Below, one piece after another: positions 1 through 6,654 of a DNA stretch of 64,000 nt (position 1 is its first letter; every line of letters begins with the position of its first letter). The notes beneath the pieces are model-generated. The model did no database searches. It saw only the letters and a program-made list of their open reading frames with translations, and was not told the origin of the DNA. The stretch is taken from positions 1 to 64,000 of the forward strand of contig MKWR01000031.1 in NCBI GenBank assembly GCA_001899855.1. Reading direction: 5' to 3'. A program made the translations under genes and the position numbers. Source of the stretch: Lysobacterales bacterium 63-13. GTDB lineage: Bacteria; Pseudomonadota; Gammaproteobacteria; Xanthomonadales; Rhodanobacteraceae.

Positions 1-828
1 TCCCGGGAAAACTTATTCGATTTGTTCATGGCTCCATTCTCTCAAGAGTTGGAGCCTCCTCAAAACCCGGGGCGGTTCACAGCGAACTTTCCGAAACCGT
101 TGTTCGACCACTTCGTGGCGCAGCTCGAGAGCTTCCTCTTCTACTACATCTTCACCAAGACGCCGACCAAAGATCTCGAACGCAGCTTTTCCCAATGGGC
201 CGACGAGCTGCGTGCGATTGCGGAGACGACTGACCCGGTGAAACAGAAGGTTCAGCTGAACGCCTTCGTTGCCGACCGCTTTGAGAAGAACATGGCGGGC
301 AAGTCACAGGAACTGGCCGACGCCCTCAAACGCTTCACTTTGTATTCGATGCAGCAGTACCGCACGCGCTACCTGCTGGCGCGGCTGACCCAGCACGTCG
401 AGATGGCATTCAGCGGCCTTAAGAACCCAGGCAGTCTCGAGCCCTTCACCAAGCTGGAGATCGAGCACATCTTGCCCGACAACCCGAAGCCGGAGCTGCG
501 TGCCACGTGGGCAGCAGAGAACCCGAATGCGGTCTACGACGACTACAAGAATCGCCTCGGCAATCTGACCTTGCTGGAAAAACCGATCAACATCGTCGCG
601 GGAAATGATTTCTACAAGGCCAAGCAGGCAGAGTACGGCAAGAGCGGCAACTACCTGACGCGCAGTCTGGTGGCGCTGACCGAGGTCGGCCAGAACACAT
701 CGATTTCCCGGATCAACGCCAAGCTGGAGGCTTTTCCTGCGTGGACTGCCACGTCTATCGAGAAGCGCCACGCGCTGCTCATCGCGCTGGCGCAGGAAGT
801 CTGGAAGACGACGCCAGCTGACGTCTGA
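1..828 (+). CDS. GmrSD/DUF1524-type HNH nuclease domain protein, C-terminal part (5' end outside window)
   Basis: The frame is open from the first base, so the gene starts outside the window; a TTG at 22 and an ATG at 28 are probably internal. What remains, about 275 residues, matches the DUF1524 half of GmrSD/DUF262-DUF1524 proteins. The HNH-like signature is visible: an IEHILPDNP segment followed by a NRLGNLTLLEKPIN segment and then F-Y-K-x-K-x-x-Y. In that family an N-terminal DUF262 ParB-like NTPase is joined to this nuclease-like half, and characterised members are type IV restriction systems that cut modified phage DNA. The DUF262 half cannot be seen here. The stop lies 18 bases before the next start, so the two genes may be co-transcribed. 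Its position next to a SIR2-like gene and a tRNA 3' end supports a mobile defence setting. The family call is firm; the restriction role is inferred. Confidence 0.8.
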   Translation, partial: SRENLFDLFMAPFSQELEPPQNPGRFTANFPKPLFDHFVAQLESFLFYYIFTKTPTKDLERSFSQWADELRAIAETTDPVKQKVQLNAFVADRFEKNMAGKSQELADALKRFTLYSMQQYRTRYLLARLTQHVEMAFSGLKNPGSLEPFTKLEIEHILPDNPKPELRATWAAENPNAVYDDYKNRLGNLTLLEKPINIVAGNDFYKAKQAEYGKSGNYLTRSLVALTEVGQNTSISRINAKLEAFPAWTATSIEKRHALLIALAQEVWKTTPADV

Positions 829-846
829 TGATGGAGGTCTATCGAC

Positions 847-1065
847 ATGAGTAATGCATCAGCACCTGCGCCGATGTGCGATGACTGCAAGGCCTTGATT
901 GGCGCGTCGCGAAGCACCAAGCCTCATGCAAATCTCGAGTACAAGGACGGCAGAAAGGTTTCGTCGATGATGGGCGCTGCCGATGAGGCGTACTACCGCT
1001 GCAAAGTGTGCGGCCACGAATGGCTGCACGAGACCGGATCTTGCGGCATGGGTTGGGTTGCATAG
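847..1065 (+). CDS. small four-cysteine (zinc-ribbon-like) hypothetical protein
   Basis: A 72-residue protein with an ATG start and a strong ribosome binding site (GGAGG at 833-837). It has two CxxC pairs, CDDC near residue 11 and CKVC near residue 53, the second followed by GHEW, a pattern typical of small zinc ribbons. A last cysteine lies in a GSCGMGW tail. There is no signal peptide or membrane segment. It sits between the DUF1524 protein and the DUF4917 protein on the same strand, so it probably belongs to the same accessory transcript. I recognise no named family; it could be a nucleic-acid-binding accessory protein, but that is only a guess. Confidence 0.65.
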   Translation: MSNASAPAPMCDDCKALIGASRSTKPHANLEYKDGRKVSSMMGAADEAYYRCKVCGHEWLHETGSCGMGWVA

Positions 1066-1117
1066 TTGTGGCGACTCGCATGGCGAGATCAACCCACAAT
1101 GACGTGCCGTGAAGATT

Positions 1118-2125
1118 ATGGACAGAATCGATATCGACACTTGGGCAACCATCAGCGCTGAAGGTTGGAGCTCCCTCCTTCTGGGCAACGGCGCCAGCAT
1201 TGCCATCCACAAGGAGTTCGCATACCCAACACTCCATGGCATTGCTGATGCAAAAGGACTGCTCGCCACTACTGCCCCAATATTCGCCAAGCTCGGGACA
1301 ACCAACTTCGAGCATGTTCTGCTCGCGTGCTGGTATGCCGAGCACGTAAACGGGGCATTGGGGGCACCGTCGGCCGCCATCTCCGCAGCCTATGAGGAGG
1401 TTCGCACAGCGCTGATCGAGGCCGTGCACAGCGTGCATCCGGTGCATGCCGATGTTGCCACCGACCTGCAGCGGGTCGGTGCGTTTTCGAGCGCGTTTCC
1501 CACGGTCGTCAGCCTGAACTACGACCTCACCTTGTACTGGGCCATGCTGCTGTTCAACGCGGCGAATGGGAGTTGGTTCAAGGACGCATTCCACGACGGG
1601 GAGTTCCAGACGGATTGGGAATATCTGCGGCGACCCTATGGGCACGCTGCAGGAGCAACATTGGTTTTCTACCCTCACGGCAGTCTTGCGGTTGCGCGTG
1701 ACTACCTCGGTGATGAGACAAAGCTCGCGGTTGGGGCGGGAGGCGATTTGCTTGACACGATCACCCGCAGGTGGGTGTCAGGGCGCTACGTTCCGGTGTT
1801 CGTTAGCGAGGGAACCAGTCAGCAGAAGGTCGCTGCGATCCGCCGGAGTCACTATCTGACGAATGTGTATGAGGAGGTGCTGTCGGCGCTTGGGGAGGGA
1901 CTGGTCGTCTATGGCTGGAGTTTTGACGAACGAGACCAACACGTGCTTGATGCCATCGCGGCGAATCCGCCGAAGCGAATGGTGGTCTCCGTGTTCACTG
2001 GTCAACCGGAACCGGATCAGCAGGCTTTCTGCCATCAGGTGCTCAGGGCCGCTGGCCGGTCATTGCCAGATACCGCTGTGACGTTCTTCGATTCGCAGAG
2101 CCCAGGTTGCTGGAGCAATTTATGA
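1118..2125 (+). CDS. DUF4917 family protein, SIR2-like fold predicted
   Basis: About 335 residues; ATG at 1118 chosen, with an in-frame GTG at 1109 as the alternative. Features typical of DUF4917 are visible: an N-terminal LLLGNGASIAI loop, a TNFEHVL segment, VVSLNYDLTLYWAM in the middle, a FYPHGSL segment, and GLVVYGWSFDERDQHVL near the end. The G-x-G / NYD / HG series parallels the GAG / TNYD / HG series of SIR2-like NADases and of SIR2_2 defence effectors, so an NAD-binding fold is a reasonable inference. No signal peptide or membrane segment is seen. It is the last gene before the tRNA-Met and shares strand with the DUF1524 nuclease gene, which suggests an anti-phage role. The family call is fairly firm; the enzymatic activity is not shown by the sequence alone. 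Confidence 0.75.
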   Translation: MDRIDIDTWATISAEGWSSLLLGNGASIAIHKEFAYPTLHGIADAKGLLATTAPIFAKLGTTNFEHVLLACWYAEHVNGALGAPSAAISAAYEEVRTALIEAVHSVHPVHADVATDLQRVGAFSSAFPTVVSLNYDLTLYWAMLLFNAANGSWFKDAFHDGEFQTDWEYLRRPYGHAAGATLVFYPHGSLAVARDYLGDETKLAVGAGGDLLDTITRRWVSGRYVPVFVSEGTSQQKVAAIRRSHYLTNVYEEVLSALGEGLVVYGWSFDERDQHVLDAIAANPPKRMVVSVFTGQPEPDQQAFCHQVLRAAGRSLPDTAVTFFDSQSPGCWSNL

Positions 2126-2173
2126 TGACGTGCTGAACACTTCTGGCTCGATGAGATGACACAGAGTGCTTGG

Positions 2174-2324
2174 GTCAATTCCGGCTTTTCGTCAATTCCG
2201 GGCCGTTCAAGGCTGTCACAGAACGTGCCACAAACATGCCACAGGCCATGGATTGAACCGGAATTGGCAAACGCCCATCAGGGCGTCGACCGTCTAAATA
2301 TCTGATCTTAAACAGAAATTCCGG
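2174..2324. repeat. Short repeats beside the tRNA 3' end (possible integrase arm sites)
   Basis: This gene-free stretch holds two direct copies of GTCAATTCCGG (2174-2184 and 2191-2201), two copies of TGCCACA (2226-2232 and 2237-2243), an inverted AATTCCGG (2258-2265) and another direct AATTCCGG (2317-2324). They lie just outside the 3' end of the tRNA-Met gene, on the accessory side. Closely spaced short repeats at this place are typical of tyrosine-integrase arm-type binding sites at attachment sites. No integrase gene is visible in the window, so the assignment is inferred. Confidence 0.45.
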
Positions 2325-2333
2325 TGAACTGGA

Positions 2334-2410
2334 TGGTGGCTATGGGTGGACTCGAACCACCGACCCCGGCATTATGAGTGCCGTGCTCTAACCGGCTGAG
2401 CTACATAGCC
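2334..2410 (-). tRNA. tRNA-Met (CAT), elongator type
   Basis: A 77-base gene read on the minus strand, with the acceptor stem GGCTATG pairing with CATAGCC, an encoded CCA end, a D arm of GCTC/GAGC, and an anticodon stem CGGCA/TGCCG around the loop CTCATAA, giving anticodon CAT. The T arm carries the usual GGTTCGAGTCC sequence. The body resembles the elongator tRNA-Met of enterobacteria and not initiator tRNA, which begins with an unpaired C, or tRNA-Ile2. Its 3' end points toward the accessory genes at the left edge, the usual layout for an integration target. Confidence 0.95.
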
Positions 2411-2711
2411 AGAATTCTTGATTGTACTGCCTTGACCCTCGCGCCGTGCGGGCCGTGCTGCAAGCGGCTGCGCGTTAGGCTGTGCGTGCTGGAGGCACTG
2501 AGGGGTCACGGATTCTAGAGGTTGCGGTGTGTGTGTCAAGCGTTGCGCTGGCCTGGCGGCGGTCGGGCCAAGGCAAGGATGCCTTGCTGCCGTCCTTTCG
2601 CCTATGGAAGAATCATTGTTGATGGCGGGATGTCGCTGTTGGCAATGGTCTCTCGCGAGGTGTTCGCTGCGCATGACCAGGCCGCCAGCCTGCCAAACAA
2701 GGAATTTCAGC
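2411..2711. other. Intergenic region between tRNA-Met and rppH
   Basis: This 301-base stretch should hold the divergent promoters for the tRNA (leftward) and rppH (rightward). An open frame runs through it into rppH, but its translation has no resemblance to RppH and known RppH proteins begin at the [11 protein letters not shown] motif. I see no clear terminator or repeat and could not place a convincing -35/-10 pair. Confidence 0.4.
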
Positions 2712-3254
2712 GTGATTGATCCAGATGGCTATCGTCCAAATGTCGGCATTGTCCTGATCCGGGATGATGGCCGCGTGTTTTGGGCGCGCCGGGTCAATCG
2801 TGACGGTTGGCAGTTTCCGCAGGGCGGGATGCGTACGGACGAGACGCCAATCGAAGCCATGTATCGTGAGCTCGAAGAAGAAACGGGGCTGCAGCCCGAA
2901 CATGTGGAAGTGCTGGGAGCAACGCCGGGCTGGCTGCGCTATCGGTTGCCGAACCGTTTCGTGCGGCGCAACGTGCGCCCGACCTGCGTGGGCCAGAAAC
3001 AAGTCTGGTTCCTGCTGCGCTTTACCGGCGAGGAAGCGCATTTCCGCCTCGATGCCAACGAGAAACCCGAGTTCGATTTGTTCCGCTGGGTCGATTTCTG
3101 GTATCCGAGCGAGCACGTTGTCGCGTTCAAGCGCGACGTCTATGAGCAAGCCCTGCGCCATCTGCAGCCATTGGCCGAGGCGTTCTGCAAGATTCCCTTG
3201 GTCGAATCGCGGACAGGCGCGGATCTTGACCCGGAGCCTGTGTTTTCGCGGTGA
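2712..3254 (+). CDS. rppH: RNA pyrophosphohydrolase RppH (Nudix)
   Basis: RppH removes pyrophosphate from the triphosphorylated 5' end of mRNA and so starts RNase E-dependent decay. From the GTG at 2712 the protein is 180 residues and opens with [15 protein letters not shown], which matches the conserved N-terminus of the family; an AAGGAA ribosome site lies just upstream. The Nudix box is complete at residues 38-60 (G38, E44, R52-E53, E56-E57, G59), with the metal-binding glutamates in place. The FPQGG segment and the [10 protein letters not shown] segment are further family marks. The open frame extends upstream but without homology. The gene is followed by bfd-bfr with its own promoter. 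Confidence 0.95.
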   Translation: MIDPDGYRPNVGIVLIRDDGRVFWARRVNRDGWQFPQGGMRTDETPIEAMYRELEEETGLQPEHVEVLGATPGWLRYRLPNRFVRRNVRPTCVGQKQVWFLLRFTGEEAHFRLDANEKPEFDLFRWVDFWYPSEHVVAFKRDVYEQALRHLQPLAEAFCKIPLVESRTGADLDPEPVFSR

Positions 3255-3278
3255 CCGGCGCCTGCTGCACCAAGGTTG

Positions 3279-3307
3279 TTGACAATCATTCGCATTTGCA
3301 TTTGAAT
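3279..3307 (+). promoter_or_regulatory. Probable bfd promoter with overlapping Fur box
   Basis: A perfect -35 box TTGACA (3279-3284) is followed after 17 bases by TTGAAT (3302-3307), a four-of-six match to the -10 consensus. The spacer and -35 edge carry GACAATCATTCGCATTTGC, which on the other strand reads GCAAATGCGAATGATTGTC and resembles the Fur box consensus. This placement would let Fur-Fe block polymerase binding. The next gene, bfd, is a typical Fur target. Confidence 0.6.
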
Positions 3308-3334
3308 GGCGCCAGTTCCCAAAGGGTTTTGGCG

Positions 3335-3541
3335 ATGTACGTGTGTATCTGCAACGGAATAACCGACACGACCATCCGCGAAGCAGCTGCGCGGGGTGTC
3401 GATACGCTCGAAGAATTGACCATGCGCACCGGCTGCGCCAGCGGCTGCGGCAGTTGTGCCGACGTCGCCCGCGAGATTCTGGCCGAGGCCCGGCCGCGTG
3501 CGCAGCGCGACTTTGCCCTGTCGTTTGCCGTCGCCGCCTGA
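3335..3541 (+). CDS. bfd: Bacterioferritin-associated ferredoxin
   Basis: A 68-residue [2Fe-2S] protein that delivers electrons to bacterioferritin so that stored iron can be reduced and released. The start is the ATG at 3335, preceded by AAAGGG at a good distance; the longer open frame upstream lacks similarity. The four cluster cysteines sit at positions 4, 6, 38 and 41, the C-x-C...C-x-x-C arrangement of the BFD-like domain, within MYVCICNGI and [10 protein letters not shown]. The C-terminal tail is alanine and arginine rich. It lies upstream of bfr on the same strand and behind a probable Fur-controlled promoter, consistent with induction under iron starvation. Confidence 0.93.
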   Translation: MYVCICNGITDTTIREAAARGVDTLEELTMRTGCASGCGSCADVAREILAEARPRAQRDFALSFAVAA

Positions 3542-3750
3542 GCAGCGCCAAGCAAGCGCACTTCGTCCTGCCCCAGGATCGAACCGAACGCCATCCACGC
3601 TACACGTGCCTGCAACGTCCCAACTGTCTCCCGGTACGCGCCACGACACACCTCCTCAGCAAGATCCCGCCTCGTGAACTCGACCAAGGCGCTATAGTTG
3701 CGCTCTTGCCGCGCTTTGGCGGCAACCCGTTTCCGGAATGGAGAGCGCGC

Positions 3751-4221
3751 ATGAAAGGCGATGCCAAGGTCATCGAGCACCTGAACAAGTCCCTGCTCAA
3801 TGAGCTGACTGCGATCAACCAGTATTTCCTGCATTCGCGCATGTACCGCAACTGGGGCTATGCCGAGCTTGCCGAGCACGAGTACAAGGAATCGATTGAC
3901 GAGATGAAGCATGCCGATCGGCTGATCGAGCGCATCCTCTTTCTCGATGGACTGCCGAACCTGCAGCAACTCGGCAAGCTGTTGATTGGCGAGAAGCCGA
4001 GCGAGGCGATGGCGTGCGACCTGCGCCTGGAAAAACAGGCGCTGCCTGATCTCAAGGCGGCGATCAGCTATTGCGAGAGCAGCGGTGATTTCGTCAGCCG
4101 CAAGCTGTTTGTCGACATCCTCGAATCCGAAGAAGAACACATCGACTGGCTGGAAACCCAGCTCAGCCTGATCGAGCAACTCGGTGAGGCCAATTACCTG
4201 CTGACCAAGATCGGCAGTTGA
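3751..4221 (+). CDS. bfr: Bacterioferritin
   Basis: A 156-residue ferritin-like iron store protein that forms 24-subunit shells. All ferroxidase residues are in place: Glu18, Tyr25, Glu51, His54, Glu94, Glu127 and His130, and Met52 is the expected haem ligand. The ATG at 3751 gives the canonical [15 protein letters not shown] start and has a GGAATGGAG ribosome site; the much longer open frame upstream overlaps bfd and is not coding. It lies 209 bases after bfd, so it may have its own promoter (a TATAGT element at 3693-3698 is a weak candidate). It faces the kinase gene on the other strand. Confidence 0.96.
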   Translation: MKGDAKVIEHLNKSLLNELTAINQYFLHSRMYRNWGYAELAEHEYKESIDEMKHADRLIERILFLDGLPNLQQLGKLLIGEKPSEAMACDLRLEKQALPDLKAAISYCESSGDFVSRKLFVDILESEEEHIDWLETQLSLIEQLGEANYLLTKIGS

Positions 4222-4286
4222 TGTTCGGCGCGTAGCCGTTGCGATCTTACCCGGGAACGAATCAATCGCCCGGCGGAACAGCTGGC

Positions 4287-6647
4287 TCAGCCGGGCACCA
4301 GGCCGATTCCCGCAAATGCGGCAAGGACGCGCTGGTATTCGCTGTCGAGGCGTTGCCCGAGTGAGCCGAGCTGCTCGCTGCGACCGGAACGGGCATCGCT
4401 TTCGGCGCGCTTGGCCAATTCGGCGAGGGGCAGTGCGCCGACATTGGCGCTGGATGATTTGAGCGAGTGGGTTATCTCGGCAATGGCGTCGTGCTGGCCG
4501 CTGGCAGCGGCCTCGCGCAAGCGCGCGAGCAGCTTCGGCGTATCGTCGAAATAGACCTGCACCAGGCCGGTAAATCCATCGCCCATGATCTCCAGCAATT
4601 CCTGCACGGTGGCCTGATCGACGGGTGGTGCCTGGCTTGTCGCTGCTTCCTCGATCACCGGTGCGGCGCTCGGCGCAGGCGCTGCCTCGGGCATGTTCGA
4701 TGGTGCCGTCGTCAGCGCAGCGGGCGTGGCTGACTTGGCCAGCCAATGTACAAGTGTCTTCTGCAGCAACTGGCGGTTCAGCGGCTTGGTCAGGTAATCA
4801 TCCATGCCGGCGGCAAGGCACTTTTCGCGATCGCCTACCATGGCGTTGGCCGTCATGGCGATGATCGGCATGCGCGGCAGCCCACGACTGGCTTCGTCTT
4901 CGCGGCGCTTGCGGGCGGCGGTATAGCCGTCCATGTTCGGCATCTGGCAGTCCATCAGCACCACGTCGAATTGACTGCTGTCCAGTTTTTCGAGCGCGAG
5001 GCGGCCATCGGCGGCATGTTCGACCTCGATGCCGAACAGAGACAGCAGTCTGCCGGCAACCCGTGCATTGACCGGATTGTCCTCGACCAGCAAGGCGCGT
5101 CCGTGCAGGGATGGCCATGGACTGCCTTCCGCGTCGTCGTGTGCTGAGTCGGCGACATGCAGCAGCGGGCCTTCACGATGGATCTCGACATGGCTGATGC
5201 CGAGCAGGCGACTGAGCGTCTCGCGCAACTCGCGCTCGTCAAGACTCGCGGAAACCGCGGCAATGCGCTCGTCGGCGCCGAGATCCTGGACCGCCTCGTG
5301 GCTGCCGGAAACAACAATGCGCAGTTGGTCGAGCGAGGGATCGCGGCGGATATTGCGCAGCAAGGCGATCGTCGCCGCACCGACGCTGGCCAAGTCGATG
5401 AGCAGGAATTCGTAGTTCCAGTGCTCACCCTTGGTCGAGCCCGCACGCAGCTTGCTCAGCGCGTCGACGGCCAGGTTGCTGTGCAGGTGACTCATGCCAA
5501 GCTGGGTCAGGAGCATCCCGGAGCGACGCAGGAATGCCTCGTCGCCACTGAGGATCAGCGCACGCACACCGGCCAGGTCGGCGCGCGCACGCACGTCGCC
5601 AATGGCCTTTTGCAGCGGCACGTTGAACCAGAATACCGAACCCCGGCCAAGCTCGGAGCGCACGCCGAGCTTGCCACCCATGAGGTCGACAAGACGCTTG
5701 CAGATGACCAGGCCAAGCCCGGTGCCGCCAAAGACCCGCGTTGTCGAGGCATCGGCCTGGGTGAACGGCTTGAACAGGCGGGCAGCCGCATCCTCGGACA
5801 GGCCGATGCCGGTATCGCGTACGGCAAAGGTGACCTCATGATGGGTGCGCGATTCGCCACGCTTGCCGATCTGGATCGTCACGCCGCCGCGTTCGGTGAA
5901 CTTGATGGCATTGCTGACCAGGTTGGTCAGCACCTGGCGCAGGCGCACCGGATCGCCGCGAACCGCCAGGCGCACGGCGGGATCGATGACCACGCCCAGG
6001 CGCAGGCCTTTCGCGGTGGCGCTGCCCTGCATGAGCTTGGCCACCGAATCGACCAGTTCCTTGAGGTTGACGCCGACCGATTCCAGTTCGAGCTTGCTTG
6101 CCTCGAGCTTGGAAAAATCAAGGATGTCATCGACGATCCGCAACAGCTCCATGGCCGAGCGGTAGGCGGTGCCAAGGTACTCGCGCTGATCGGGTTGCAG
6201 CGGCGTCGAGCGCAGGATGTCGAGCAGCGGAACTATGCCGTTCAGGGGCGTGCGGATTTCGTGGCTCATGGTGGCGAGGAACTCGCCCTTGGCCATGGTC
6301 GCTGCCTCGGCCTCCTGGCGCGCGGCAAGCAGGTCGCCCTGCATCGCGCGCAGCGATTCCAGTTCGCGCTGGATGGCCGGTGGAATCGCCGGTTCGCGTG
6401 CTGCCGGCGCTGCCATCGGCGTTTCGATCGCGACCTCGGCTTCCGGCTCGCGACCAAGCAGGCTGAGCACGATCACGGCCGCGGCGAGGACGACCAGGCC
6501 AATGCCCAGCCACAGCACCGGCGGCTGCGGCAGCAGGATCATCGCCAGCGCCACGAGCAGGCTGCACGACGAAAGTCCGGCAATCACCAGGTTGCGCAAG
6601 CGAGGCGACAGGTTGGAGTGCGCGGAATGGCTTCGTCGAATGGGCAT
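4287..6647 (-). CDS. Hybrid sensor histidine kinase with receiver and Hpt domains
   Basis: A 786-residue inner-membrane phosphorelay protein. Two hydrophobic segments (about residues 18-40 and 44-64) anchor it with almost no periplasmic loop. Then come a HisKA domain with phospho-accepting His129 in FLATMSHEIRTPLNG, an HATPase domain with the N box near 242, DTGIGLS near 278 and GGTGLGL near 307. Residues 360-485 form a receiver-like domain lacking the usual acidic pocket, followed by a full receiver with Asp566 in LMDCQMPNMDGY and a C-terminal Hpt with His727. It starts 7 bases after the stop of the upstream two-receiver/EAL-type gene, so the two form an operon and probably one c-di-GMP-related pathway. 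The input signal is unknown. Confidence 0.92.
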   Translation of the reverse strand: MPIRRSHSAHSNLSPRLRNLVIAGLSSCSLLVALAMILLPQPPVLWLGIGLVVLAAAVIVLSLLGREPEAEVAIETPMAAPAAREPAIPPAIQRELESLRAMQGDLLAARQEAEAATMAKGEFLATMSHEIRTPLNGIVPLLDILRSTPLQPDQREYLGTAYRSAMELLRIVDDILDFSKLEASKLELESVGVNLKELVDSVAKLMQGSATAKGLRLGVVIDPAVRLAVRGDPVRLRQVLTNLVSNAIKFTERGGVTIQIGKRGESRTHHEVTFAVRDTGIGLSEDAAARLFKPFTQADASTTRVFGGTGLGLVICKRLVDLMGGKLGVRSELGRGSVFWFNVPLQKAIGDVRARADLAGVRALILSGDEAFLRRSGMLLTQLGMSHLHSNLAVDALSKLRAGSTKGEHWNYEFLLIDLASVGAATIALLRNIRRDPSLDQLRIVVSGSHEAVQDLGADERIAAVSASLDERELRETLSRLLGISHVEIHREGPLLHVADSAHDDAEGSPWPSLHGRALLVEDNPVNARVAGRLLSLFGIEVEHAADGRLALEKLDSSQFDVVLMDCQMPNMDGYTAARKRREDEASRGLPRMPIIAMTANAMVGDREKCLAAGMDDYLTKPLNRQLLQKTLVHWLAKSATPAALTTAPSNMPEAAPAPSAAPVIEEAATSQAPPVDQATVQELLEIMGDGFTGLVQVYFDDTPKLLARLREAAASGQHDAIAEITHSLKSSSANVGALPLAELAKRAESDARSGRSEQLGSLGQRLDSEYQRVLAAFAGIGLVPG

Positions 6648-6654
6648 GGGTGGG

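Noticed and set aside
2334-2410. tRNA-Ile2 (CAT anticodon, lysidine type) or initiator tRNA-Met
   Set aside because: The body matches elongator tRNA-Met (GGCTA acceptor, D arm and anticodon stem); an initiator would start with an unpaired C and Ile2 has a different acceptor stem.
2529-2711. N-terminal extension of RppH
   Set aside because: The 61 extra codons do not resemble any RppH and the GTG at 2712 has a good ribosome site and the canonical start.
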